DNA of 64,000 bases from Microbacterium paraoxydans (GCF_020524545.1 NZ_JAIVLG010000001.1:62001-126000); one strand, 5' to 3'; shown: positions 52,144 through 61,190, counted from the stretch's first letter. Notes: generated by a model not told the origin, from the sequence alone. Made by a program: numbers and translations.

Positions 52144-54528
52144 ATGCGCATCGCCGTCATCGGAGGTGGCCCTGGTGGCCTGTACTTCTCCGCCCTCATG
52201 AAGCAGCTCGACCCCTCCCATGACATCACCGTGTGGGAACGCAACGCCCCTGACGACACGTTCGGGTTCGGGGTCGTGTTCAGCGATGAGACCCTGGGCG
52301 GGATCCAGAACGCCGACCCGATCGTAGCTGAGCAGATGAGCGAGCAGTTCGCTCGCTGGACCGACATCGACATCCTGTTCGCCGGGGAGACGCATACGGT
52401 CGGCGGGCAAGGATTCGCCGCCATGGGGCGCAAGGAGCTGCTCCAGCTGCTGCAGGCGAGATGCCGAGACCTCGGCGTGGAGATCAGGTTCAGCACGCTG
52501 TCGCCGGACACGGCCGACCTGATGCGGGACTTCGATCTCGTCCTCGCCGCAGACGGCATCAATTCCCGCACACGGGAGTCGTACGCCGAGCACTTCGGAC
52601 CCCAGCTGGACCCCCGCGCGTCGAAGTACATGTGGATGGGCACCGACCGGGTTTTCGAGGCGTTCACGTTCGCCGTGCTGCACACCCCCCACGGCATCAT
52701 GCAACTGCACGGCTATCCCTACTCCGACAAACGGAGCACCTTCATCGTGGAGATGCACGAAGACGTCTGGCGCCGTGCCGGGTTCGACGCCACGGAGCAC
52801 GATGTCTTCGCCCCCGGCGACAGCGATGAACTCGCGGTCGAGAAGATCCGCGAGCTCTTCGCCGACGTACTGGATGGGCACGACGTCCTCACCAACAACT
52901 CGAAGTGGCTGAACTTCACCACCGTCCGCAACGAGCACTGGCACCACCGGAACCTCGTCATCCTGGGCGATGCCGCGCACACGGCGCATTTCTCGATCGG
53001 ATCCGGCACCAAGCTCGCCATGGAGGACGCGCTTGCGCTGGCGGCGTGCCTGCACGAGCATCGAGCGCTCGACGACGCCCTCGAGGCGTATGAGGCCGAA
53101 CGGCGCCCGGTCGTCGCCTCCACCCAGCGGGCCGCGCAGGCTTCGCTGGAGTGGTTCGAACGGATCGGTCAGTACTCCGATCAGGATCCTCTGCAGTTCT
53201 CGTTCAATCTGCTCACCCGAAGCCGTCGCATCACGCTGGACAACCTCGCGGTGCGCGACCCCGCTTTCGCAGCCGAGGTCGTCAGGGGGGCGCCGCTCGC
53301 CGGTCGGATCGTCGACGAGCCGGCGATGTTCCGGCCGCACCTCATCGGCGCGCTGGAACTCAAGAACCGCATCGTCGTCTCGCCGATGGACATGTACTCG
53401 GCCGTAGACGGCGTACCCGGCGACTTCCATCTGGTGCACCTCGGTTCCAAGGCCCAGGGAGGCGCGGGACTCGTCATGACGGAGATGGTCTGCGTTTCCG
53501 CGGAGGGGCGGATCACCCCGGGGTGCGCCGGTCTGTACACCGATGAGCAGCGGGATGCCTGGGGTCGCGTGGTCGACTACGTCCACGAGACGACCACGGC
53601 CAAGATCGGCGTGCAGATCGGCCACTCCGGTCGCAAGGGCTCCACGCGGCGGATGTGGGAGGGCATGGACGAGCCGCTCCCCGAGGGCAACTGGCCCCTG
53701 GTGGCCGCCTCCGCACTCCCGTACTCGTCCTCGAACCAGGTCCCCGAGCAGATCGACCGCGCGATGATGGACACGGTTCGCGACCAGTTCGTCGAAGCGA
53801 CCCGGCGCGCGGCCGACGCGGGGTTCGACCTGGCCGAGTTCCACGCCGCGCACGGCTACCTCATCTCCGGTTTCCTCTCTCCTGTGTCGAACCGTCGCAC
53901 CGACGAGTACGGCGGGAGCCTGGAGAATCGTCTGCGTTTCCCGCTAGAGGTATTCGACGCGATGAGGGCTGCCTGGCCGGCGGAGCGCCCTCTGAGCGTG
54001 CGATTGTCGGCGACGGACTGGATCGACGGGGGAAACACGATCGACGACGCGGTGGAGATCGCCCGAGCCTTCATCGCCCATGGAGCCGATGCCATCGATG
54101 TCTCCTCCGGCCAGATCGCCGCCGAGGAGCGCCCGCAGTTCGGACGCAGCTACCAGACCCCGTTCGCAGACGCGATTCGCAACCGGGTCGCCGCAGCCGC
54201 GGGTGTCACCGTCATCGCGGTCGGCGCGGTGTCGAGCTATGACGACGTGAACTCCATCCTCCTCGCGGGGCGCGCCGATCTGGTGGCTCTGGGACGCACC
54301 CACCTCTGGGATCCGCAGTGGACCCTCCACGCCGCAGCCGACCAAGGGTACAGCGGGGCCGGAGCGGACTGGGTCGCCCCCTTCCGCGCCGGGTCGCGCC
54401 GACCACCGGCTGCCCGCACGGATGCGGTACGCCCGCGACTCTCACTGATCCGTGAGGCGTCCGACGCCAGCACCATCACCGGGCATCGTCGGTGGATCCC
54501 GCGACCCGAGACCATCCTGAGCCGCTAG
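52144..54528 (+). CDS. bifunctional aryl-CoA monooxygenase / Old-Yellow-Enzyme reductase
   Basis: Fusion protein of 794 residues. The N-terminal 390 residues are an FAD class A monooxygenase ([15 protein letters not shown] at 4-18; second FAD motif [19 protein letters not shown] at about 275-293). Residues 400-760 are an Old Yellow Enzyme domain ([49 protein letters not shown]). This is the architecture of 2-aminobenzoyl-CoA monooxygenase/reductase, which hydroxylates and then reduces the ring without O2 cleavage; related N-terminal halves act on salicylyl-CoA. It is the key diagnostic enzyme of the operon. Confidence 0.9.
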   Translation: MRIAVIGGGPGGLYFSALMKQLDPSHDITVWERNAPDDTFGFGVVFSDETLGGIQNADPIVAEQMSEQFARWTDIDILFAGETHTVGGQGFAAMGRKELLQLLQARCRDLGVEIRFSTLSPDTADLMRDFDLVLAADGINSRTRESYAEHFGPQLDPRASKYMWMGTDRVFEAFTFAVLHTPHGIMQLHGYPYSDKRSTFIVEMHEDVWRRAGFDATEHDVFAPGDSDELAVEKIRELFADVLDGHDVLTNNSKWLNFTTVRNEHWHHRNLVILGDAAHTAHFSIGSGTKLAMEDALALAACLHEHRALDDALEAYEAERRPVVASTQRAAQASLEWFERIGQYSDQDPLQFSFNLLTRSRRITLDNLAVRDPAFAAEVVRGAPLAGRIVDEPAMFRPHLIGALELKNRIVVSPMDMYSAVDGVPGDFHLVHLGSKAQGGAGLVMTEMVCVSAEGRITPGCAGLYTDEQRDAWGRVVDYVHETTTAKIGVQIGHSGRKGSTRRMWEGMDEPLPEGNWPLVAASALPYSSSNQVPEQIDRAMMDTVRDQFVEATRRAADAGFDLAEFHAAHGYLISGFLSPVSNRRTDEYGGSLENRLRFPLEVFDAMRAAWPAERPLSVRLSATDWIDGGNTIDDAVEIARAFIAHGADAIDVSSGQIAAEERPQFGRSYQTPFADAIRNRVAAAAGVTVIAVGAVSSYDDVNSILLAGRADLVALGRTHLWDPQWTLHAAADQGYSGAGADWVAPFRAGSRRPPAARTDAVRPRLSLIREASDASTITGHRRWIPRPETILSR

Positions 54529-54552
54529 ACCCCGAACGGAAGAAGAGAAGAG

Positions 54553-54957
54553 ATGACACGGCAGATCATCAACCCCGACAGCCTGGTGACGCCCATCGGG
54601 TTCGCCCACGGAGTCCGCGCCGGAGCGTTCGTCTATCTCGGCGGGCAGACGGCGATGGATCGCGATGGGCGCATCGTCGAGGGCGGAATCATCGAGCAGT
54701 TCACACAGGCGTTCGCCAACGTGCTCGCCACCCTCGACGCGGCCGGAGGGAAGCCGGAGGATCTGGTCGACGTCACCATCTACCTCACCGACGTCGAGGA
54801 CTACCAGCGGCACGGTCGGGAGATCGGTCGACGCTGGCGCGACATGGCGGGCACGGAGTATCCGGCGATGGCGGGTATCGGCGTCACCCGTCTGTGGCAG
54901 CCGGAAGCTCTGATCGAGATCCAAGGCGTCGCCCATATCGACCCGGCTGCGGGCTGA
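54553..54957 (+). CDS. RidA-family protein with altered active site
   Basis: 134 residues of the YjgF/YER057c/UK114 fold. VYLGGQTAMDRDGRIVEGG, QFTQAFANVLATLDAAGGKPEDLVDVTIYLTD (read in parts) and the C-terminal PEALIEIQGVAHI are typical. The usual active-site PAR(S/T) reads PAMA here, so the imine-binding Arg is missing and deaminase activity may differ. RidA members commonly accompany amino-aromatic degradation. One base before the next gene. Confidence 0.87.
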   Translation: MTRQIINPDSLVTPIGFAHGVRAGAFVYLGGQTAMDRDGRIVEGGIIEQFTQAFANVLATLDAAGGKPEDLVDVTIYLTDVEDYQRHGREIGRRWRDMAGTEYPAMAGIGVTRLWQPEALIEIQGVAHIDPAAG

Positions 54958-54958
54958 C

Positions 54959-55795
54959 GTGCGCATCGCCACCGTGACGCACGCCGCCGCCGCTCCGACC
55001 GCGGCCGCGGTCGGAGACGCGGACGGCTGGGTGCTGCTGGACGATGAGGATGCGCAGGCGCTCATCACACGGCCAGGATGGCGCCGTACTGCGGAGGCGG
55101 CCCTGCGCCATGTCGCCCGACGTCCGCTCCCGGCCGAAGCGTTCAGAACACCGATTCCGCGTCCCGCCAAGGTCATCTGCTGCGGGTTGAACTATCGCGA
55201 CCACATCGTCGAGGCGGGACGTGACATCCCGGAGTTCCCGACCCTCTTCGCGAAGTTCGCCGACACGCTCATCGGCGCGCAGGACGACGTCGTCGTGCAT
55301 TCGTCCCACCGCGTCGACTGGGAGGCAGAACTCGCCGTCGTCATCGGCGCGGAGGTCCACCGGGCGTCCCGTGACGATGCGCGGAACGCGATTCTCGGCT
55401 ACACGGTCGCGAATGACATCTCGATGCGCGATTGGCAGCAGCGGACGCTTCAATGGCTTCAGGGCAAGGCCTTCGACGCCACCACCCCGGTCGGCCCCAT
55501 CATCATCACCGCCGACGACATCGAACCCCGCGACGGGTTGCGGATCTCGTGCGCCGTCAACGGCGAAGTGATGCAGGATGCGAACACGGCCGAACTCGTC
55601 TTCGACGCCGCCGAACTCGTCGCCTACGTGTCGCAATTCACGACGCTGCGACCAGGAGACCTCCTCCTCACCGGCACTCCCGGCGGCGTCGCCCTCGGGG
55701 CAGGCGATCCACGCTGGCTTCGCGACGGGGACGTCGTGACCACCGTCATCGAGGGCATCGGTGAGTTGCGCAACACGGTTCGCATCGAGAGGTGA
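54959..55795 (+). CDS. fumarylacetoacetate hydrolase-family protein
   Basis: 278 residues of the FAH fold, which hydrolyses C-C bonds in beta-diketo acids or acts as a hydratase/decarboxylase. ICCGLNYRDHIVEAGRDIPEFP leads the domain (read in parts). Metal ligands are in DWEAELAVVIG and NDISMRDWQ; QWLQGKAFDATTPVGP and GDLLLTGTPGGVALG are typical. It is a likely ring- or chain-cleaving step of the lower pathway. GTG start one base after the RidA stop. Confidence 0.9.
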   Translation: MRIATVTHAAAAPTAAAVGDADGWVLLDDEDAQALITRPGWRRTAEAALRHVARRPLPAEAFRTPIPRPAKVICCGLNYRDHIVEAGRDIPEFPTLFAKFADTLIGAQDDVVVHSSHRVDWEAELAVVIGAEVHRASRDDARNAILGYTVANDISMRDWQQRTLQWLQGKAFDATTPVGPIIITADDIEPRDGLRISCAVNGEVMQDANTAELVFDAAELVAYVSQFTTLRPGDLLLTGTPGGVALGAGDPRWLRDGDVVTTVIEGIGELRNTVRIER

Positions 55796-55799
55796 CGAG

Positions 55800-56558
55800 A
55801 TGCCGCACACCATCGTCCCCTACGGCGAGCACGTCGAGCAGCACTGTGCGCTCACTCCGCCATCCTCCTCAAGCGCAGAACGCCTCGGTACGGTCGCCCT
55901 CCTGCACGGCGGGTACTGGCGCGCGCAGTTCACCCGAGAGCTCATGGAGCCGATGGCCGTGGCACTCTCCGCTCTGGGCTGGCATGTCGTCAACATCGAA
56001 TACCGCAGAGTGGACGCCGGCGGAGGGTGGCCGGCACCCCGTGACGACGCCACGACGGCCATCGCCGACATCGCTCAGAAGATCGCGGCGGGGCGCCTGC
56101 CGGGCCCGCTCATCCTCCTCGGGCACTCCGTCGGCGGACAACTGGCGATGCTCGCCGCCCACACTCTCGGCACCGCCTCGGTCGCCGGAGTGCTCGCGCT
56201 CGCACCGGTGACCGACGTCGTCACGACGTACCGCGACGGTCTCGGCGACAACGCCGCGGACGCGCTGTTGGCCCAGTGGCCCGGCCGTGAAGAGGAGGCG
56301 GCGGCAGACGCATCGCCGCTGTACGCGCTCCCGATCGGTGTGCCCATGGTCATCGTCCACGGGGAGGACGATCAGCGCGTCCCCCACTCCCACACGACAG
56401 CCTTCGCCAGTGCGGCCGAAGCGGCGGGAGACGCCGTCCGTGTGGTGAGCCCCGCCACCCTCGAGCACCGCACGGTCATCGATCCCGACGGCGAACAGTG
56501 GACGACCGTCCTCGCCGCCATACGCGAGCTGGGAGGATCCCCGCCCTGTTCGTCGTAG
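55800..56558 (+). CDS. alpha/beta hydrolase, kynurenine-formamidase-like
   Basis: 252 residues. Oxyanion motif HGGYWR at 36-41, nucleophile Ser110 in LGHSVGGQ, acidic residue near HGEDDQRVP and a late His in LEHRTVIDP. The HGGYW motif is typical of kynurenine formamidase-type esterases. In an anthranilate operon it could hydrolyse an N-formyl/acyl aminobenzoate or an activated ring-cleavage product; the exact reaction is not readable. Starts four bases after the FAH-family gene. Confidence 0.83.
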   Translation: MPHTIVPYGEHVEQHCALTPPSSSSAERLGTVALLHGGYWRAQFTRELMEPMAVALSALGWHVVNIEYRRVDAGGGWPAPRDDATTAIADIAQKIAAGRLPGPLILLGHSVGGQLAMLAAHTLGTASVAGVLALAPVTDVVTTYRDGLGDNAADALLAQWPGREEEAAADASPLYALPIGVPMVIVHGEDDQRVPHSHTTAFASAAEAAGDAVRVVSPATLEHRTVIDPDGEQWTTVLAAIRELGGSPPCSS

Positions 56559-56626
56559 CGCGAACCTCAACCGATCGTGCGGCGGTTCCGCACCCAGCAG
56601 CTCGACCAGTATCCAAGGAGACGACG

Positions 56627-57952
56627 ATGTCCACACCCACACGAACCCGTTCCCGGAGCGAGAGCTGGCCTGTCCCACGGGCGGTCACCGGCATCGTCCT
56701 GTTCAGCTGCTGGCTGGCCATACTCGCGGACGGCTACGATATCGGCGTCATCGGCGCCGTACTCCCCGCTCTCGCCGAAGAACGCGCCTGGGCACTGGAC
56801 CCGGTGGCGCTGGGGGGCCTGGCGTCGTGGGCGCTGGTCGGAATGCTCATCGGCGCGCTCTTCATCGGTACTCTGAGCGACCGGCTCGGGCGCAAGCGGA
56901 TGCTCCTCGTGTCCATGGGACTGTTCACGCTCATGCAACTCGGGGCGTCCATCGCACCCACCCCCGAGCTGTTCGGGCTGTTCCGCTTCCTCGGCGGACT
57001 CGGGATGGGGGGCGTGATCCCGGTCGCGGCTGCGCTCACGATCGAGTTCTCCGCGCCCAACAAGCGCGCCCGCAACTACGGGCTGATGTACTCGGGCTAC
57101 TCGCTCGGCATCGTCGTCTCCGCTCTCGTGGCGATCGCCGTGCTGCCGAACCTCGGTTGGCGGTGGGTGATCGCCGTCGGCGCGTTCCCGATCCTCCTGA
57201 TCCCCATCATCGCCGCCCTTCTTCCGGAGTCCCTCGAGTCCCTGGAGAACCGTGGTCAGCACGACCGGGCGGTGGCGCTGGCGCGCAGACTTCGAATCGC
57301 CCCGTACCTTCCCGCGAGCCCGGAACTCACGAACCCCGGCGAACGGATTCCCTGGCAGCGCATTCTGAAGCAGCTGTTCTCTCGTAGGTACCTGCGATCG
57401 ACGATCCTGTTGTGGATCGCTCTCTTCGGCGGGCTCCTGCTGGTCTACGGTCTGAACTCCTGGCTCCCGTCCATCATGCGCGCCGCCGGATACGACCTCG
57501 GCCCCGCACTCACCTTCCTCCTCGTCTTCAGCCTCGCCGCAGCCGTCGGCGGTCTGGTGCTCGGAGCCCTCGCCGACCGGTACGGGGCCAAGCCCGTCCT
57601 GGTGATCTTCTACACGCTCGGCGGTGTCGCTTGCCTGCTGATGATGTTCCCCAACTCGATGTTCATCAATCTCGTCTTCGTCGCCATCTCCGGCATCGGG
57701 TCGATCTCCACCTCTCTCGTTCTCACGGCGTACATCACCGACTACTACCCGGCCTCGGTTCGCGCGACAGCGGCCGGATGGGCGCTCAGCTTCGCCAGGA
57801 TCGGCGCGATCATCGGACCGATACTCGGCGGATGGCTCGCAGCGATGGCGATCGGAGTCGAGTGGAATTTCGTCGCCTTCGCGCTCGTGGCCGTGCTCGC
57901 GGCTGTCGCGATCGCGCTCGTGCCGAGAAAGCCCACGGCGTCGATGGAGTGA
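56627..57952 (+). CDS. MFS aromatic acid:H+ symporter (AAHS family)
   Basis: Inner-membrane importer of 441 residues with 12 helices. The TM1 motif ILADGYDIGVIG with two acidic residues is diagnostic of aromatic-acid symporters such as BenK/PcaK. Motif A GTLSDRLGRKRM lies between TM2 and TM3, and its repeat GALADRYGAKP between TM8 and TM9. AAGGAG precedes the ATG. Last gene of the operon; it should bring in the aromatic acid that the CoA ligase activates. Confidence 0.91.
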   Translation: MSTPTRTRSRSESWPVPRAVTGIVLFSCWLAILADGYDIGVIGAVLPALAEERAWALDPVALGGLASWALVGMLIGALFIGTLSDRLGRKRMLLVSMGLFTLMQLGASIAPTPELFGLFRFLGGLGMGGVIPVAAALTIEFSAPNKRARNYGLMYSGYSLGIVVSALVAIAVLPNLGWRWVIAVGAFPILLIPIIAALLPESLESLENRGQHDRAVALARRLRIAPYLPASPELTNPGERIPWQRILKQLFSRRYLRSTILLWIALFGGLLLVYGLNSWLPSIMRAAGYDLGPALTFLLVFSLAAAVGGLVLGALADRYGAKPVLVIFYTLGGVACLLMMFPNSMFINLVFVAISGIGSISTSLVLTAYITDYYPASVRATAAGWALSFARIGAIIGPILGGWLAAMAIGVEWNFVAFALVAVLAAVAIALVPRKPTASME

Positions 57953-58346
57953 GCGGAATCGTCGCGGGCCATCGCCCTGAGGGCCTCCCGCGTGCTCCGG
58001 CCGTGCACCTTCCGATCTGATCCGGGGAAGGCGTACGACATGCCGCACGCGAGAATCTTCCCCCAGTTGTTGGGAGTCGGTCGCCCAGAATGCCTACTGC
58101 TGGGGGTGACGGCAGGGGGTTCCCGGCGGGGATCCTGATCTGACCAGGCGTGGAGGCCTTGCTTCAACTTCAACCGGGCGGATGAGTACCCGAACTCCAT
58201 CCGGAGGGTTACTCCGCGCGAAACCCCTGGGAGATGGGGCGCCAATGGTTGTGCAGCGAAACTCCGCGGGCACGGATGCGCTTTCTGACACATCGAGCGG
58301 TCGAGTCCGCACCCCGAGATTCAGCCGCCGTCGGCGTCTCTAAGCC

Positions 58347-58398
58347 CCGACGTCACCGTGGGACCCTCCCCTCTCCCCACATCTCATGGTGACGTCGG
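58347..58398. terminator. stem-loop with 11-bp perfect stem
   Basis: CCGACGTCACC (58347-58357) pairs with GGTGACGTCGG (58388-58398) across a 30-base pyrimidine-rich loop. With the next hairpin it probably ends transcription from both sides. The arms also contain TGACGTCG, so protein binding is possible. Confidence 0.45.
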
Positions 58399-58406
58399 CG
58401 GGAAGC

Positions 58407-58446
58407 GCGACCCACCCCGTGTGTCCCATCGCTCGGGGTGGGTCGC
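58407..58446. terminator. stem-loop with 13-bp perfect stem
   Basis: GCGACCCACCCCG (58407-58419) and CGGGGTGGGTCGC (58434-58446) with a 14-base loop, 107 bases past the convergent kinase-like gene's stop. No T tract. Confidence 0.6.
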
Positions 58447-58552
58447 ATCAGAGACGTGTCCGTTTCATCTCCGGGGGCGCAATGGTATCGAGCGGCAAGC
58501 GTCGCGATCCTCGTCGGACTCTCTCTCCGGATGAATCCCTGATCGGGCAGGC

Positions 58553-59548
58553 TCATCCGAGCGGGTGGACGGCACCACGAAGGGTTATCGCATCGGACAG
58601 GTTGCCGTCGCGCACGATCGACACCGTGGTGCCGTCGCCCGCCGCGACGCTGATCACGAGTGCGCCGCCGTCGACACTCGCCACCGTGTCCGCGACGGCC
58701 TCGGCGGCGGCATCGGTCACGCCGGCGGACGCTTCCGCGAGTGGGGCGATCAGGGTCACGACCACCCCGCGCGCACGGGCTGCCGACACGGCTGCCACGA
58801 TCGCCGGGTGCTGCAGGGAGCGGGCCCGGATGCGGTCTCGGATCTCGCCTTCGAGTGCCGCGACCCGGGAGCGGAACGGAGCGTCGATATCGACCCCGCC
58901 GAGGACGTCGCGCAGCGCCGGGCGAACCGCGGCGCTGATGGTGGCGAGTTCCGATCTGTACTGTTCGGTCGCCGCGTCGGCTGCGGCCGCCTCTCGGTTT
59001 CGTCGGGCGCGCTCAGAGCGATGTGCCCGTTCCGCCCTCACGATCCAGCGCAGGGCGATCCGCCACAGGATTCCGAGGAGGTAGGAAAGCAGTGGGATCG
59101 TGAGCATGCTGAGCACGCCGACACCTGGTTGCTCCGTGGCGACGGCCCAGGCGAGCACGATCGCAACCTGCGCGGCGCCGCCTCCGAGGCCGAGGGCCGG
59201 GTTCCCTCGAACGAACATCAGCGCGAGCAGGTACGTGGAGAAGTCCAGCAGCCACACATCGCCCGCTTCCGCCGTGGTCACGGTCGCGGCCGTCGTCGCT
59301 CCCAAAGCGAACACCAGGAGAGTGGTTCCACGGGCGCGGCCCAGGGGGGCGTCGGTGGGGTCGGTGAGGAGGAACACGCCGATCAGGGCCAGTAGGTATC
59401 CGCCGGCGACCAGAGCCAGATCCTGGTCGAAGACGCCTTCGATGAAGCCCCGGGCGCCACCGGTGAGCCAGACGAAGAGCATCGCCCAGCGAGCCGCGGG
59501 CGTCGCGAGCCCGGACGCGTTGGTCCCCCTCGCGGTGACGAGATTCAC
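58553..59548 (-). CDS. membrane protein with kinase-like C-terminus lacking catalytic boxes
   Basis: 331 residues. Five or six N-terminal transmembrane helices (to about residue 165), a charged coiled-coil linker (ERAHRSERARRNREAAAADAA) and a C-terminal alpha/beta region (ARARGVVVTLIAPLAEASAGVTDAAAEAV...) placed where a NarL-type sensor kinase carries its dimerisation and ATPase domains. No H-box His, N-box Asn or G-box is seen, so it is probably an inactive partner. GTG at 59548 overlaps the true kinase's stop (GTGA); a GTG seven codons upstream is possible. Confidence 0.7.
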   Translation of the reverse strand: MNLVTARGTNASGLATPAARWAMLFVWLTGGARGFIEGVFDQDLALVAGGYLLALIGVFLLTDPTDAPLGRARGTTLLVFALGATTAATVTTAEAGDVWLLDFSTYLLALMFVRGNPALGLGGGAAQVAIVLAWAVATEQPGVGVLSMLTIPLLSYLLGILWRIALRWIVRAERAHRSERARRNREAAAADAATEQYRSELATISAAVRPALRDVLGGVDIDAPFRSRVAALEGEIRDRIRARSLQHPAIVAAVSAARARGVVVTLIAPLAEASAGVTDAAAEAVADTVASVDGGALVISVAAGDGTTVSIVRDGNLSDAITLRGAVHPLG

Positions 59549-60807
59549 GTGTCCGCGGGTGTCCACGTCAGTCTCACTGTCGTTCCGGCGCCGGGCGCGC
59601 TGTCGATGGTCGTTTCGCCGCCGATGTCGTTGAGGCGACCGATGATGCTGTGGGAGAGTCCGAGCCGGCCGGGCCTGAGCTGGTCGGGATCGAAGCCGTC
59701 TCCGTCGTCCGCGATGAGGACGTCGATCCCGCCGCCCTCGAACCGGACGGATCCGGTCACACGGCCGGCATTGGCGTGGCGGATCGCATTCCTCGCGGCC
59801 TCGAGGGCCGCCGCGGTGACAGCCTCCAGAGCGCTCACGCGGATGGGGTCATCTCCCGAAGTGGTGATCGTGACGTCGGGGATGGCGGTGCGAAGCCGAG
59901 TCTCCATGTGTTCTGCCGCTGCGGCGGTGGGCAGGTGTGCGTCGGCAGTGTCGACGGGGTCGGTGGCATCGTCCAGCGCGAGGATGGCTCGTCCGGCTTC
60001 CTCGCGCAACACCGGCGGCGCGGGCCCCGAGAACTTGAGGGTGGCGTTCAGGACCGAGAGCACTTCGTCATGGACGAGTCGCGTGAGTTCGGAATGTCGC
60101 CGCGCTTCGATTTCGCGCATCGTGGTGTTCTCCGCGGCGATGCGGGCCGACTCCTCGCTCTGGGCAAGGATCGCGACCCGGTTTCGGATGCCGAGGAAGA
60201 TGACGACGAATCCGATCTCACTCATGTGGAACGGCGTGTTCCAGGCGACGATATCGGGCAGCGTTCCGGTGAAGACGACCGCGGACAGGGCGACCGTCGT
60301 GGACGCACCGATGGCCGCGACGATCGCTGCCGCCGGGCGCAGCACGAAGACCAGAAGTGTCAGCGCGGTCGGCTCGAGTCGCCAGACCCAGGGCGACACC
60401 CCTTCGGGCGGCCCACCGTAGACGCCGTAGGACACGAGCTGTAGTCCGATCACGATGACGGGGATCCCGATCCACAGGGAGCGGAGCATCGTCGGCGGAA
60501 GCCACAGCCCCACTGCGGCGAGGAGGAGGATGGCGCACACGACGAGGACTCCGGCTGTGTTCCACCACGTCGGGAACAGATGAGAGTGTGCAACAAAGTC
60601 CGGTGCCGCCTGCCCCACGACGGCGAGGAGACCGCTCAGAGCAACGAGCCATGCCACTCTCCGGTTGGCGTGCTGGACCGCCGATGCCGATGGAGTCGCC
60701 CCGCTCGTGGTGTGGCTCGTCCGCAACTCCTCCGGCGTCCGGTCTTCCACCGTCGAACGGCGGTGGCGCGATGCGGCTTCGTATGCCGAGTCGGGTCCTG
60801 CGGACAT
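59545..60807 (-). CDS. NarL/DesK-type sensor histidine kinase
   Basis: 420 residues. A 50-residue polar N-terminus, six hydrophobic helices (about 51-208), then HisKA_3-type dimerisation with phospho-accepting His246 (RLVHDEVLSVLN) and a HATPase with N-box AARNAIRHA (Asn340), G1 ADDGDGFDP and GLSHSIIGRL. ATG 60807 is chosen because TAGGCT stands seven bases before it. A longer frame to 60987 exists but crosses a GC hairpin. Divergent from its LuxR-type response regulator. Confidence 0.87.
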   Translation of the reverse strand: MSAGPDSAYEAASRHRRSTVEDRTPEELRTSHTTSGATPSASAVQHANRRVAWLVALSGLLAVVGQAAPDFVAHSHLFPTWWNTAGVLVVCAILLLAAVGLWLPPTMLRSLWIGIPVIVIGLQLVSYGVYGGPPEGVSPWVWRLEPTALTLLVFVLRPAAAIVAAIGASTTVALSAVVFTGTLPDIVAWNTPFHMSEIGFVVIFLGIRNRVAILAQSEESARIAAENTTMREIEARRHSELTRLVHDEVLSVLNATLKFSGPAPPVLREEAGRAILALDDATDPVDTADAHLPTAAAAEHMETRLRTAIPDVTITTSGDDPIRVSALEAVTAAALEAARNAIRHANAGRVTGSVRFEGGGIDVLIADDGDGFDPDQLRPGRLGLSHSIIGRLNDIGGETTIDSAPGAGTTVRLTWTPADT

Positions 60808-60814
60808 ACGAGGA

Positions 60815-60820
60815 AGCCTA
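60815..60820 (-). promoter_or_regulatory. -10 box TAGGCT of the sensor kinase
   Basis: Minus-strand TAGGCT, seven bases before ATG 60807. TTGTGA (60836-60841 on the plus coordinates) is 15 bases further upstream. Leaderless pattern. Confidence 0.5.
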
Positions 60821-60860
60821 TCGATGGTGCTGACGGTCACAACGTGCTCTGTGTCGGGTT

Positions 60861-60890
60861 GGAGGGGCGGCGCGTAGCGGCCGCCCCTCC
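60861..60890. repeat. GC-rich hairpin, 11-bp stem
   Basis: GGAGGGGCGGC (60861-60871) and GCCGCCCCTCC (60880-60890), loop of eight. Upstream of both divergent genes; function unknown. Confidence 0.55.
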
Positions 60891-61043
60891 GGAGGGCGCC
60901 CCCCAGCGCCCGCGCACCGCGTTGCGCCCGGTGAAGGGGGAGCAGAGCCACCTCGATCGATCGCACCCGCTCCTGCGTCGAGCTCACGCGCGCCAGAGCA
61001 TCTCAGGCCCCAGACCCACATGCCCGCAGCCCAGGATGTCTCG

Positions 61044-61077
61044 TCCTTAACGTTTGCGATACCGCAAACGTTAAGGA
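61044..61077. promoter_or_regulatory. 34-bp perfect palindrome
   Basis: TCCTTAACGTTTGCG-ATAC-CGCAAACGTTAAGGA: 15-bp arms without a mismatch. It is far more AT-rich than its surroundings. It lies about 115 bases upstream of the response regulator start and 237 upstream of the kinase start. The symmetry suggests a dimer-binding operator, possibly for this regulator; a stable hairpin in RNA is the alternative. Confidence 0.6.
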
Positions 61078-61190
61078 ACTGCGCTTCCCAACCCCCCTTG
61101 TTCTCGGGGTTTGTCGCAACAACACCGCGTCAGTTCATCGCAGATCGCGTAGATTTCCGGAAACACTCACCGGGCACTCAGGGGGCGCCA

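Larger units (their letters stand above)
57953..58552. other. 600-base intergenic region without convincing genes
   Basis: Lies between convergent genes. Short open frames here lack start signals and coding bias. It holds two strong stem-loops near its right end (listed separately). The remaining 390 bases show no tRNA-like, riboswitch-like or repeat structure that I can support. It could hide a small RNA. Confidence 0.6.
60808..61190. other. 383-base divergent regulatory region of a two-component system
   Basis: No gene. It contains TAGGCT on the minus strand (60815-60820) for the kinase, an 11-bp hairpin (60861-60890), a 34-bp perfect palindrome (61044-61077), TAGATT (61150-61155) as a likely -10 for the response regulator and a G-rich ribosome-binding site before its TTG start. 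Confidence 0.6.

Noticed and set aside
50268-52700. 810-codon open frame opposite the CoA ligase and monooxygenase genes
   Set aside because: Shadow of two well-supported genes; no recognisable protein features.
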